Positions 29,462-41,856 are shown, counted from the first letter of the stretch. The stretch is 64,000 nt of DNA from Tausonia pullulans (GCA_951802195.1 OX637620.1:620001-684000), one strand, 5' to 3'. Notes: generated from the letters alone by a model not told the origin. Numbers and translations are program-made.

Positions 29462-32400
29462 ATGGCCTCCGAAGGCAAAGGCTTCGTCTACGGACTGCAC
29501 GCCTTCATCGCCGAGAACGAGGACGAGATCTCGTTCGGCCCCGGCGAGCGCGTCCTCGTCCTCGAGAAAGACGACCAATACGGCGACGGGTGGTGGCAGG
29601 TCAGTCCTCCCGCACAGACCTGCTTTTCTTCTCCTCCTTTGGCTCCTCTCGCACTAGCGTTCCCTAGAGCCAAGCAAGGAACGAACGGCGACGACGACGA
29701 CCAAGGGCTGGGAAGGGAGAGAGGAAGCGACGCGCGCTGCTGACTGACTGAACCTTGTTCTCTTTCCGGCCCACCCTTCATCCTATCCTCCCTCATTTCC
29801 CTCGCTCACAGGGACGCAACGCCGAGGGGATCGAGGGCCTGTTTCCCGTCTCATACACTTCCCCGAACCCGGTTCTTGTCGACTCCGCCGGCGCGGTTGC
29901 GCCCTCGACCAACGGTCCTGAAGCCAGCGGCGAGTCGGAACAGACCTCGCGTCCAACGTCCCCTCGCCCGTCGTCGCTCCGTCCTTCTTCGCCCTCGCGT
30001 CAGAATGGCCCAGCGGCCGCCGAGCCCTCGGGCAAGCAAACCGATGCTCTCGTCGGCGGGGGCGCCGTCGCCGCCGGAGCGGCTGCTGCCGGTGCGTCCG
30101 CCGCCGTCGTCTCGTCTTCCAACAGGGGGCCAGGCGGCGAGAGCTCGCACATGTCCGAGACGATGACGGATCTCGATCGGGCGATCAAGCAGCTTGGCAC
30201 GTCGACGAGCCCCAGATCGACGACCTACGGCGGCTCTCACTACGAGGGCGACTCGTTCGTCGATGAACTTGGCAGCCTCGGTGGTGGCGGCGCCCACACG
30301 ACGACGGCGGACGAGGACGACGCTGGATGGAGCGTCAACACCCGCAAGCGACTTGCCGAGCAGGCGCTGAACGAGAACCTGCGTCGTGAGGCGAGGGAGA
30401 AGGAGCTCCGCGAGCAAGAGGAGCGCGGGTGGACCGGCGGACTCCCGGCCGACGCCGAGTTCTCAGATGAGTCGGAGGAGGAGGACGACGGAGGTTTGTC
30501 CCTTCCCGGCGGCGATGCTCAAGGAGGAGCATCAACGAGTGCCGTTGGCAGAAACGGGTCGTTGTCGAGGCAGGAGGAGGAGGAGGAGGAGAAGGAGGAG
30601 AAGGAGACGTCTACATCCACGGCTCCCATCGTGCCCCTCGCTGCTCCGATACCCGTCGCTCCCATCTCGGACGACAAGGCTCTCGACGAGAGTGACATTC
30701 CCGTTGCGCCTACCCCTCCTTCCTCCACTGCCGCTTCTGTTGCCGCCACTGAGCAGCGTCCTGAGCTCGAGACGGCCGCCTCGGCGCAGTCCACATTTTC
30801 TTCTCTGGCCTCAGACTCAACCATCCCCGCGACAACCATCCCGGCGGCCTCCCCTTCCTCGACGACCACCGATGCCACTGCGACGGCCCCTCAGCCGCTC
30901 TCTGTCAGCGAACGTTCTACGCGGGCCCTCGAAGCTGCGGCTATGGAGCCTTCGGCGGTCGCCAAGGAGCCCTCGCCATTCCGGGCAATCGTCCCGGACC
31001 AGGTCGGTCCCCACGAGAAGCTCAGCTCGGTCGAGCCGTCTTCGGTTGCTGCTGCTGTTGCAGCTGGTACTGGTGCTGCCGCTGCTGGTACAGGTGCCGC
31101 GGTCGTTGCTTCCTCGCAGCACGCCACCCCCGCTGATCACGAGACGCCTGGCGCGAGCATTAGCGGCACCCCTGCTGTCGGCACGCCAACGAGCCCTCGA
31201 GGAGATGTCAATCCTTTTGACGGCCTCCCTCCGCTTGCGGGTTCCAGTGCGAGTGATGCCGGTGGAATAGACGGAGTGTCGACTCCCGGAGGTAGCAGTG
31301 ACTCGAGGTCTCGCCGGCCGAGCGTGTACGGGGCGGGTCTGGGTGCAGCGGGTGTCGAGGGCGACCCGATGGAGTGGTCCCCGGAAGATGTGGCCGAGTG
31401 GGCCCGGCGGAGGGGCTTTAATGAGAGCATCTGCTCCAAGTTCCTCGGTGCGTTTACTATCTCACGGTCAACTTTCCTGTGTGGGTGCTGACTCGCTCCT
31501 CACTATTCAGAGCATGAGATTACTGGTGACGTCCTCCTCGAGCTCGACATTGGCCTGCTCAAGGAGATCGACATTCACGCCCTCGGCAAGCGTATGAAGC
31601 TTGCTGGCGCCATTGCTGAGCTCCGCTCCCTTAATCAGCCGTCCGGGCAGCAGCAGCAATACCCGGGTGTCGCTTCGTCGATTCGCTCTGGCCAGACGAG
31701 TCTTCACGCCCAGAGCCCGACGACGTTCGGAAGCCCGACCCTCGGCGGTAGCAGTGGTGGTGTGACTGGTGGACACGACTCTATGCCCTCGCCTGTGTTT
31801 GTCTTTGGCTCCCAGCAGTCCTTGTCGCAGCAGCAGTCTCGCCAGGGCTCCACAGTTCCCTCTGAGATCAGCGGACCGATCCACGAGTCGAGCGAGTACG
31901 ATGCACCCAACGGCCCTCTCACGGGCAGCACTATTGCTTCGGGTGCCAGCGGACCCGTCGTTGGCGGTCCCGCGGTGGTCGGCCTCGGGTTTAACGGGAC
32001 GGACAAGCTTTCCTCGATGCACGACTCGGCGGACCTCTCCCACCCTTCCAGCCCAGGCGCCGTGCCTTCTCCGGCGCTCCCTACCTCGACTGACCGCTCC
32101 ATCAGCAGCCACAGCCGCCGGCAGAGCGACCTGGTCGGAACCCAGATCGCCGAGGAGCCCGAGACGTCCTCGGCCGCTCTCCCCACTTCAGCTAGTGCTC
32201 CTGCGACCGTTCTCCTTCCGTCTGCTGGTGCCGTTGTCATTGCTGGCGCTGGTGCCGCTGCTGTGGCCACGAGCAAGTCGGAGTCCTCGAAGACCGCCGC
32301 TGCCTCGTCACCAAAGGAGGCCACTGCCCCCCCCACCTCGCTTGGCTCAAAGCCCTTGAGCCCAAATGTCGGTTCCTCCGGCGTGAACTCTATCGGCAAG

Positions 32401-34094
32401 CGCGCCTCGGTGAACCACAAGAAGTCCAAGCCGAGCCTCGACGAGGGCGGTAGCATCAAGAGTTCCTCTTTCGTCGGCAGTCTTATGGGTCGCGGCTCGA
32501 GGAAGCCCGCCCCAAGGCTTTCGTCCGGTACGAGCGGCGTCATCAGCCCTCAGAGCTCCCCGAAGCTCGGTGGGACCGCCGAAGAAAGGTCGCCGTCCTC
32601 GCCTGTCAACCGCTCGCCCAAAGTCTCCTCGCCCAAAGTCTCCTCGCCCGTCATGAGCAGCAGTGCTGGCCAGCGTCGTATGTCTAAAGATTTGTCGTCG
32701 CCTACGAGCGCTGGCTCCGCCAGCGGCAACGTCCTCCGCAAGCGCATGCCGGTTGCGAAGACCGAGAAGGCCGCCGGTCTCGGCGACGAGCAGGGGTCCG
32801 CGACGCGCGCGCTTGATCGGATACCCAAGCCTGAGTTCCAGGGCTACCTTAGGAAAAAGGGCGAACGATACAACTCTTGGAAGCTCAGGTACTGCGTGCT
32901 CTCGGGCCCGCATCTCTACTACCTCAAGTCGGAGAACGTGCGTCGACTTGCCCTCATTTCTTCGAACCAGTCCTGACCTGGTTGCCCTTGCTTCTTCCAG
33001 GACACCAAGTTCAAGGGTTACGTTAACATGCAAGGCTACAAGGTCATCGCCGATGAGAACGCCCACCCGGGCTATTACGGCTTCCGACTTGTCCATGACA
33101 AGGAGGCCCCGCATTTCTTCTCGCTCCAAGAGCAGAGCGTCATCCGCGAATGGATGAAGGCCCTCATGAAGGCGACCATCACGCGCAACTACTCGACCGC
33201 CGTGGTCTCGTCGTGCAACATCCCGACCATCACGCTCAAGGAGGCCCAAGCGATGAGCCCGGCCCCGAGGCCGCCGTCGCCGAGCCAGAGGGCCGCGACA
33301 CAGCTGGCAGTGAGGCGCGATAACCCAAACCAGCTGACGGCTCGGGACGCCTCGATCCTCGTGAGTCTTGCTGAGTAGCTGTGACCGGAGTCCATTCACC
33401 CTGACGTGCGTCCTTCTCCCGTTTCAGATGGGTATCCAGAGTGGGCAGGCTGAGTCGGCCACCCCAGCCGGCGACAACATCGGCGAGCGCGACTCGATTT
33501 CGGGTCTCCCGCCGATGTCGCTCGCAAGCGCTCCCCGAGAAAGCATCGCAAGTCAAGGTGTGCCGGAGTCAGCCCCGCCTCGCCCCAGCCGGGAGATGCG
33601 ACGACCGTCATCGGTCCTTCAGCCGAGTGCCAACGTTGCCTGGGTGAACGCCCACCTTCCGAAGGGCTTCCCAAGTGTCGTTAACAACCCGGAGAGCTTC
33701 CGGAGCGGACTGGCGCTGGTAAGGCTCGTGGAGAACATCACTGGCCTGCCGGCGGATGAGTTCCCGCTTGAGAGCTTCAACGTCAAGTCCAAGGCGTGGG
33801 TCTTCTCTCTCTTGCCTGTCACGTCCGCTGGACTGCGAATTGACATACTTCTCGTTCTTCTCCAGGGAGCACGAGGATCTCATCTACAAGGCCTTCGACT
33901 ACTTTATCGATGCAGGAGTTGACATGGACGGCATCCACGGTGAGTCGCTCAGTCCCCCCCCCCCCCCCCCCCCCTCCGGCACTACTTTCTGACGCCCCTT
34001 TCCCATACCTACAGCCGATGACGTCGTGCTCGGCCGGGCAGAGGGCATTGACAAGCTTATCGACGCGATCCGCATCCGGCAGAGGCAGCTTTGA
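29462..34094 (+). CDS. Boi1/Boi2-like polarity scaffold: SH3, SAM, PH, CH-like domains
   Basis: The domain order matches yeast Boi1/Boi2, membrane-bound scaffolds that link Cdc42 and the exocyst at growth sites. Residues 1-65 are an SH3 domain (YGLHAFIAENEDEISFGPGE, GWWQ across intron 29600-29810, then GLFPVSY). About 480 disordered residues follow. A SAM domain starts at WSPEDVAEWARRRGFNESIC, is split by intron 31447-31510, and includes EITGDVLLELDIGLLKEIDI. After more disorder comes a PH domain (GYLRKKGERYNSWKLRYCVL to IREWMKALMKA). The last 170 residues begin VAWVNAHLPKGFPSVVNNPE and continue FRSGLALVRLVENITG, which looks like a calponin-homology domain and is not part of yeast Boi proteins. 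The chain has about 1,380 residues and six introns. ATG 29462 is chosen because the SH3 fold begins eight residues later. Tandem 15-mers near 32619-32649 encode repeated SPKVS. Confidence 0.88.
33954..33974. repeat. 21-base poly-C tract in Boi-like intron
   Basis: Twenty-one consecutive C bases lie 14 bases inside the last intron of the Boi-like gene, between its GTGAGT donor (33940) and the CTGAC branch site. The true length may vary between isolates or reads. Confidence 0.9.
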
Positions 34095-34301
34095 TCGCTC
34101 CCTACTTTCATCTCTTCTCCTTGGGTCCCCATCCTGCCTTGCCGGCCATGTCTTTCTTCCTCGCCCCTTCTTCGTACCTAATTTTCTATCCCCTTGCTCC
34201 TCCCTCCCCTATGCGTTCAAAGGAAATATGATGCTTGCGACTTGAGAAACATAGCAGGGGAGATGGTGACACAGAGAAGGAGAAAGAAGGACTACAAAGA
34301 A

Positions 34302-37295
34302 CTACTCTAAGGAGTAAGGAGGAAGCGCCTCCTCCGTTGGCGGCGGGCTTAAGTGCGGCATCGGCGTTGTCGCCGACGACGTGCCGATCGCGGCCATCTG
34401 GCTGGGGAGGACGGCACCCCCTCCTCCACCGGCTGATGTACGGCCTTCGGAGCCCATCACAACCGAGGGGGCCGAGACGGTCATCGAGTGCAGGCCTGGG
34501 CGATGAGGAGTGCTGGGGTCGTGGGATCCTCCGCTGCCTGCCCGTCTGACGCCGTTGCTCGATGACCCACCGACTCCGCTGCCAGCCGAGAAACTGATGG
34601 CCCGACCTGTCGGGACGCCGACAGGGCCGGCCCCAGCTGGCAGCGGAGTCGGTCTCGTCCCTCGCAGTCGCGCAAAGACCTTGGCAATCGCCGCCGTGCT
34701 CGTCCCTCCCTCCCTCTCGGCAGCAGCGCCTCCCCAATCCCCCCCTCCGAACGACCTCAGCACGACTTCCTCCAACTTCGCTACACTCCAAACGACCCTC
34801 AGCTCAGCCTCTCTCGCCGGCGACCCCGCCCCACCCTTCTCTACGCCGCTGCCGCCAGCGCCCCCGGACGAAGCCAACGCCGCCGCCGCCTGCTCAGCAG
34901 CCGCCTCCGCTTGTGCCGCCGCGTCGTCCTCGATGAAATCAAGAAGGACGTCTTGGATGACGGCGGCGGCGTGAGGGGTGGATTGAGGGTCGAGCGCTTC
35001 GAGCGCTGCTACGGCGCGGAGCAAAGGCTGGGAGGCCGACCAACGGGCGATGGTCGCTTGGGCGGCGTCGTTCCCGGCGAACGTGGCGGTTGGGCTGAAG
35101 CCTTGATGGTAGGCTGCTGCTCTAGGGAGGAGCAGGTGCGGAGGTGAGGGGGAGTCGAGAGAAAGCGGCGTGGATGGGTCCGCGAATGGGTCGTTGTCGT
35201 CTGGGGATTCAGGGACGGTGTGCTCCTCTGTGAGGAGAGTAGAGCCCCGCATGAGAGGAGAGGAGGAGAAGGCTGGGGCGGAGCTTCGGCGGGCGTCGAA
35301 GGAGGGTGAAGATGTCGAAGTCACGGAAGTAGAGAGGGTCGGAGCGGATAAGGAAGAGGCGGAAGAGGAGGAAGCGGAGGAGATGAAAGAGCCGCCGTCG
35401 TGAGCAGCAAAGGGGTGTGGAGTCGGGAGAGGGCGGGACTCGCGCCGGTTGAGGGTAGATGAGCTCTGGCTGGAGAAGGATGAAGAGCGGGGACTCGGCG
35501 TGGATCGGAGGGGGCCGGGTTTGAGAGGAACCGAAGGTGGACGGGATGGGGCGGACGAGAAGGAGGAGGACGAGGATGAGGTGGCAGACGGAGAGAAGGC
35601 GTCGGCGACAGCCGCAACAGCTTCGTTGGAAGGATGTAATCGAGACAGTGGAGGGGAGGACGTGTATGGCCCCGATGACGGCCCAGGCGCGTCGAACGCA
35701 GTAAAGCTCCCTGACCCAGACGCCAACGCCGAGCCGGACCCCGACCCAGATGCCAGAGCATCGGGCAGCGTCTCCCACAGCTCCTCTTCCGCACTTTGTA
35801 TCCCCGACCGTCCCTGAGACGGCGTCGGTGACCCCGCCAACACAGGTGACCTCCTCACGCTCTCGAACGCTGGACTGAATTCCTTGCAGCCCGGTGAATT
35901 CGGGTTCGCCGCGAGAAGCGCGTCGATCGACGCCTCGAGCAGTGCAAGGTCTGCCCCTGCATTGACCCTATCCTCTCGGCCCCACTCGCGGCCTGTGAGG
36001 ATGATTGTTTCCCACTGATTCGAGACCCAGTCGAGGAGTACCGCCTCCTTCGCCGAGAAGTCCTCCTCAGCGAGGGCGATGAGCCTTGAAAAGACGACCT
36101 GGAGCGTCGGGTGGTCCTTGATGAGATCGGGGGTCTCGAAGATCTGGGCGGAGAGAGGGGCGTCCGATGGACCAGTGCCGATGAAGGGGCAGTCGGGAGA
36201 AGGATTCAAGCCGAGGCTCTCGATGGGCAGCGATGATGTCACGGGCTCTTCGTAGAGAGGCAGGGACGTTGGAACTGGAGCAGGCGACGGCAGGGTCAGT
36301 GAAGGCCTAGCATGAATTGACATAGCAGTGGCCCTTATGCACAGTCGTGAATCTTCCTGAAGGCGGCAATTACAGAGCGGAGAAAGCGGACATGTGGGTG
36401 ATTGAAGCAGAGCTGGAGCGAAGGTCAGCAGGGAGGCCTGGCCATATCATTGGGAAGCCACCAGCGAAACTCACAAGGCGATCCAGTTCATCGACCTGAA
36501 CGCCAACCTTGGCCCGCAGCCCCCCGCTCTCATTCTTGCTCTCCCCTCCACCCCACCACAGTCGACCCTCACCAGTGCCCGCATAGACAACGAGGACGAT
36601 CCACTCTCTTAGCGACTCTTTCAGAAGTATCTCCTGCTCCCGACTATCCTTCTTCTTCAGCACCCGCTCAACCAAGATTGTCGCGAGAGCGTCCTTTTGC
36701 GCCAGCCCCTGAGAAACAGGGAGCCTCGCATCTGTCCTCGTCTCGTGCTCCTCGCCGAGGCCCGAGAGGAAGCGGGCCGAAGTAAACGCATCGTGAATGC
36801 CCTCCGGGGCGTCGGCCCGCTGGTACGTCGAAAACTGGACGCGGGTGAGGATCTCAGAGGTCGCGTGACGACCTTGAGTGAGGATTTGGCGGCGGATGAA
36901 GAGAACGAGGATCGATTCGATACGGCTAGGCTCAATGGTGCTGGAGGAGAGAGAGGGCGGAAGGTAAGGCGGCAAGATGTGAGCGCGAGCCACGAAGGGA
37001 GTGGCAGAAGGGAGAACAAGCTAGACAGGACAGACGGGTGGAGGATGAGCTTGAGCAAGTGCGGCTCATCGAGCAAACCTTTCTCCACTCGGACACGCTG
37101 GATGAGGTCAACAATAGGGTCCTCGAGTACGACCTCTGCTGGACTCTGGTTTGCCGGCGTGTAAGCAGGAGGAGAGTTGGGGTCGACCGAGGCAGCCGTA
37201 GTAGCGAGTCTGCGTAACCGGGCCTTAGTGCTCTGGGCAGCCTCGATGCGGTTCAGTTTGGCAATGATCTCTTTGTCCCGCTCAGCCAGGGACAT
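34302..37295 (-). CDS. Hypothetical protein, helical N-half and disordered C-half
   Basis: I do not recognise this family. Starting at ATG 37295 (MSLAERDKEIIAKLNRIEAA), exons join across an intron near 37045-36944 (LLKLILHP then TIEPSRIESILVLFIRRQIL), another near 36475-36417 (DELDRL then LCFNHPHVRFLRSVIAAFRK) and a third at about 36341-36274. That third intron (GTGCAT donor, CACTGAC branch, CTCCAG acceptor) removes a stop and links FRKIHD to FPTSLPLYEEPV, so what looks like two genes is one of about 960 residues. The first 500 residues are mostly predicted helix, with motifs such as TLQVVFSRLIALAEEDFSAK and EAVLLDWVSNQWETI. The rest is Ser/Pro-rich, Ala-rich and disordered. No signal peptide or membrane span is visible. 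More 5' exons may lie upstream of 37295. It converges on the Boi-like gene with 207 bp between stops. Confidence 0.6.
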
Positions 37296-37372
37296 AGATT
37301 TTGAGACGCGAGCTCTAAGACCCAATGACGAGAGGAAAAATAATCCAATTCAAGGGAATGGAGAGGAATCAG

Positions 37373-38152
37373 CTACAACTTCACGCGCGTGGTAGTTGCG
37401 ACAGGCCGGGTCCGCTGCGATCCGCCATCGTGCCTGAGCGGTCGAGCAACAGACAGACGCATGACGAAGAAGAGAGGGACGCACTCTTTCTGCGCGATGT
37501 ACTCAAGCAGACATTCTCGGACGTAGGCTCGATTCCTCCCACGGGCTGTCGTGATAGAGGAGAGCACCTGAGCGAGACTTGAGCCAGCGTTGACGGCGGC
37601 CTGGCAGCCGGCGGGAGGGACGATGGGCCTGGGGGGAAGGCCGCATGCCAACAGGGCCTTGTCGACGGGGGTCCTGTCCAAAGCAAAGTCAGAGCGGACT
37701 GCTGCGAGGCGGCCGCATACTCCCTTGCTCACGAGAAAAAGGGCGGCAGCTGAGGCATGAGAGAGTGACAAACAGGCATCAGCACCGCCTCTGAAATGAC
37801 GCACTCGGAACCGTCGTCGCCCAGGGTCGGACGCTCGGTCGGGTGCAGATCGTCGCCGACGCCGTATCAACCGCGAGACGACCGAGAGGGGGACAACGCA
37901 CAGCTTCCCGGAGGGCGACAACGTCGTTGGTTGCTTTGATGCGAGAGGAGCCGTTCCGGAGTCGTGACTGGACCCATCCCGAGATGATCACCTGCGCGGC
38001 GGAGAAGGGCGAAGTGAGAAGGAGCTGAAGGAAGGTCGGACGAGGAGGAGAGAAGACGCGCGGTGAGCTGGGTGTGGCGGCCACGGCGGAGACAGTGGTT
38101 CTGGCGGGAGCCGGGTGCATACCTGGACGACTTCCTCTTGAGAAGGGAGCAT
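37373..38152 (-). CDS. Hypothetical protein or 5' exons of the next gene
   Basis: A possible gene starts at ATG 38152 (MLPSQEEVVQ), crosses an intron with a GTATGC donor and CGCGCAG acceptor into VIISGWVQSRLRNGSSRIKA, and continues after a further intron into AALFLVSKGVCGRLAAVRSD and later text ending at 37373. The second exon (about 37905-37993) is the most protein-like. I recognise no family. The start faces KEX1 across 204 bp, which fits a divergent promoter. An alternative is that these exons belong to the unknown gene at 34302-37295: a splice from a GTGAAG donor near 37385 to a TTAG acceptor near 37319 would join in frame with its start region. The exon model is weak. Confidence 0.3.
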
Positions 38153-38356
38153 CGCTCGCGGACGAGAGAGAGGGACGAAGGGATGGGATGGATGGCCGTT
38201 GGCTGCTGCCGACGAGCAGGGACCGCACGCGGGACAGCGCGCCGCACCCCCGCGGCGGCCAGGCCGCGCGCCAGCGGCGAGATTGAGGGAGTCCAGCGTC
38301 CGAATCCCCACTGTCTCTCTCACCTCACCCTTGGACCCGCCTCGTTATCGACAGAC

Positions 38357-41343
38357 ATGGCGGCCATCATCGCTCCGATCCCGCAGGTGCTCCCGACTGC
38401 TGCAGATCTCTACGTCAGCTCGCTCCCGACGCTCCCCTACAAGCTCAACCAGCATCCGACCCATCCGCTCAACATCTGGGCCGGCCTCCTCCCGAGCGAT
38501 CCCGGCGAGGCCGCTGGCGGAGGCGACGGCAGTGTCGGCAGGGACGCCAAGATCTTGTGAGTCGAGGGCTGTGGGAGGGGCGTGGTCGGTGTGTGCTAGT
38601 GACGAGGAGGGAGAGAAGCATGTCTGGCTGAGGGCTCGGCGTCGGCCTCTTGTCATCGTGCCGGCTGGGTCGGTCGCGTCTCTCGGTAGCAGGCGGCGGG
38701 ATGCCTAGGCGGGGCCTTTGAAACCTCAGCTCGTTGGATTGCCTGTCATGATTTCCTATGGGATTCTAAGGTCCGAGAACAGGTCTTCTGTCGTGTCCAG
38801 CCCGGACATCGACCTCGCTTGCTCGATGTGCCAAACAGCCTCCCCCCTTAGCGCGTCGCGTCTAGGAGCAGCACCGCTGACCGACCGCGCCTCTATCCCT
38901 TCTTGCCCAGTTTCATGCTCATCAACCCTCGCCGCCGGGCTGGTTCCGATCGGCTGATTTTCTGGTTCAATGGGGGGTGAGCCTACCGTCCTCCTCCGCC
39001 GATTGAGATCGGCGGCTGATCTCCGGCGTGTTTCCATACTTCCAGGCCTGGATGCTCCTCTTTCGACGGCGCCCTGATGGAGAATGGTCCTTTCCGGATG
39101 AGCTCCTCCAAGCCGGGAGATCTCACGCTCCTCGACTGGGGAGGCTGGGAGGAGTTCTCCGGCGTAGTCTTTAGTGAGTCAAGACCTCCGCGCTCGTCCT
39201 GCCGCCACCCAGCTCTGATCACTCCAACTCATCGCCTTTCAGTTGACCAGCCACCGGGCACCGGTCTCAGCTACACGCCCACCAATGGCTACCTCCACGA
39301 GCTCCAACAAGCGAGCGCCCACCTCGAGCACTTCATCGGCAACTTTCTCAAGGTCTTCCCGGAATGGGAGGGCGTTGATGTGAGTGCAGGTACGCGCTCC
39401 GGCTGTGGTAGGCCGCCCTGCTGAATAATTTTGATCCAGACGTACCTCGCCGGCGAAAGCTTCGCAGGACAGTATATCCCATACTTTGGTACATATATCC
39501 TGCTGGCTCGAAGAATCAGAGGACGATCCACACTGACCAACCGCGTTCCGCAGCCGACACCCTCCTCAACTCGAAAACTCTCCCAAACTTCCCCCTTCGT
39601 GGCATCGCAATCGGTAACGGCTGGATCGACCCGAGAGAGCAGTACCCGGCCTACGTCGATTTTGCGTACCTGCACAAGCTCGTCAAGGCGGGCACGCCGG
39701 TGGGTCACCGGCGCCTCGTCTCGCTGAGTCGAATGGTCGCTGATCTCTCGCTCGCCCCTCCCCCTCCCTTCTCGCAGCAAGCAACGGTGCTCGATAAGAC
39801 GCTTAAGTTCTGCCAGGATGAGCTCGACAAGCTCACGAGCTTTGAAACCATGCCGATCAACGTCGACAAGTGCAGCGACGTCATGACCACGGTGACCGCG
39901 CCTTTTTACAATGAGTGCATCCTTCTTTCTCTGTGAATCGTAAGCCCTCGTTCAGCCGCTGACGTTCTATGCGCAGAGTCGATGGCAAGGGCACCTGCAT
40001 GAACATCTACGATGTCCGGTTGATGGACGAGGCTCCCGCCTGCGGCATGAACTGGCCTCCCGAGCTCCCGGACGTCTACACGTACCTCCGCCGGCCGGAC
40101 GTCGTCAAAGCCCTTCACGCGACAGAGCACAAGCCCGGGTGGACCGAGTGCAACGGTGCCGTTTACGGAGCGCTCTGGAATCACAAGTCGCCGGCGTCAA
40201 TCGGGCTCCTGCCAGGGATCCTCGAGAAGATCCCGGTCCTGCTGTTTGCCGGCGACCAGGACCTCATCTGTAATCACGTGGGAATCGAGCGGCTGATTGA
40301 GCGGATGGAGTTCAACGGGGGCAAGGGATTGCAGAACGCGACTGTCAAGGATTGGTACATCAACGACGAGACTGTCGGGACGTGGACCACCGCCCGGAAT
40401 CTCACCTATGCCAAGGTCAGTCCCGTCCAGGGTAGCACTTTGCTCTCGAGCTGACTATTACAAACCCCCTCTCAGGTCTTCGAGTCCTCCCACATGGTCC
40501 CTTACGACCTCCCAAACGTCGCGCACGACATGATGCTCCGTTTCATGAACGTCGACTTTGGCTCCCTCATCGACGGGACGCCTTCATGGAAGTCGCGCAT
40601 CGGCGACGACGCCCGTGTGACGGCCGTCAAGGCCGGGACCGTCAGCAACGGCGTCCCTCTCCCCGAGGGAACGACCGCGGCGGGCACTGGGTCGACCAAA
40701 GGCGAGGACTGGGAGGGTCAGTTCTTGCTTTCTTCCTCTTGTTTCCTCTCTCCTATCCCAAACTGACAGCGCATCGGCGCCCACCCGCCCGCCCGCAACA
40801 GCGTACTACAACGCGGGGTCGGCGCTTTCCGTCCTCCTCTTCATTCTCATTGCCGTCGCGCTCTTCTTCTTCTTCCGCGCCCGGAGGGCTCGCAGGTCGC
40901 TCCTCGCCCATGGAGGATCGGGAGGGTATGGCCACAGTCGATCCGGGTCGCTGCCAATGACGAGGCGGGATTTGGGGAGGTCGGATGAGGAGTACGTTGA
41001 AACCCGCTTGTCCTTGTCTGCTCTCCCGTGCGCTGCTGACGATTTCTTACTTGATTTGATGCACAGGGAGCGCGAACCCCTCGACAGACCTTGGACGCCG
41101 ACTCGCGCAGGAAGCAGCGGCAACGGCCATGGCTCGAACCACCGCAGCGGCGACGGACCGGGTGCGCGCTACTCTCCCCGCACCTTCGCGGCCGTCCGCC
41201 CCGGGAGCCCAAGGATAGGTAAAGGGAAGACCGTCTTAGATGAGAGTGATCCTGAGGATGAGATGGCGGGCGGAGCAATCTTCGATGTTGGAGAGGATGA
41301 GGATGAGGAGGGGGAGGACGAAAGGAGGAACAAGTCGAGGTAG
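38357..41343 (+). CDS. KEX1: Kex1-type serine carboxypeptidase with membrane anchor
   Basis: KEX1 trims C-terminal basic residues from pheromone and toxin precursors in the late Golgi. The catalytic triad is present: Ser in YLAGESFAGQYIPYF, Asp in LLFAGDQDLICN, His in ESSHMVPYDLP. Family blocks include NGGPGCSSFDGALMENGPFR, FIDQPPGTGLSYTP, GIAIGNGWIDP and CGMNWPPEL. After the protease domain a Ser/Thr/Gly linker leads to a membrane span (ALSVLLFILIAVALFFFF), a basic stop-transfer stretch, and a cytosolic tail that ends very acidic (DEDEEGEDERR), as in yeast Kex1. About ten introns are used; the first is about 350 nt (38558-38910). ATG 38357 gives MAAIIAPIPQVLPTAADLYV, which has only a weak hydrophobic start where a signal peptide is expected. 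The open frame extends upstream without a better leader. Confidence 0.93.
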
Positions 41344-41856
41344 AACGCTGGACTTTCACGCAAACTTCGGATATTCATTAACTAGAAGACTTTCGTTTCT
41401 TTCTCTTCCTCTTTTTCCTGGGACGGCTCATCTTCTCTCATTGTGTATAATTCCTTGACAACGATCGCCAACCGAAAGATGGGGGGCCGCCTGTGCAGAG
41501 AAAGGATGGTTCTCATGGCGCAGATTGAAAGACCGAAAACCAGCGAGCGTTCAACGGGTGAAGAAGAAGAGGTATTGAAGTGGCGGTCGTTCTCAAACCG
41601 GCTCGGTCGCGTAGAGTGCCGCAAGCGGATGGACAAGCGAGGAAAGGGGCCAACGTCCGCAAACGCCTCTGCCCCTCCTCGCTCTCTCCGTTGCGGCTCT
41701 TCCAATCCCCACGTTGTTTAACCTCCACCATCAACGCATGCCCCGCTCCGACCGCGTTCATTGAACAATCCATCCACCCATCCGACCCAACGCGAACAAC
41801 TCCTTCTACACACCTGCCCTTCTTCCTCTTTGCCATCGTCCCATTCTTCCTCCACG
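41344..41856. other. Intergenic, KEX1 to KEN-box gene
   Basis: This 513-bp gap holds the KEX1 3' flank and the promoter of the next gene, with C/T-rich leader DNA at 41800-41855. No other gene is seen. Confidence 0.4.

Noticed and set aside
36303-36323. Separate gene start at 36323 (MSIHARPSL)
   Set aside because: It is 12 bases from the stop of the upstream frame, and a well-formed intron joins the two frames, so a single gene is more likely.
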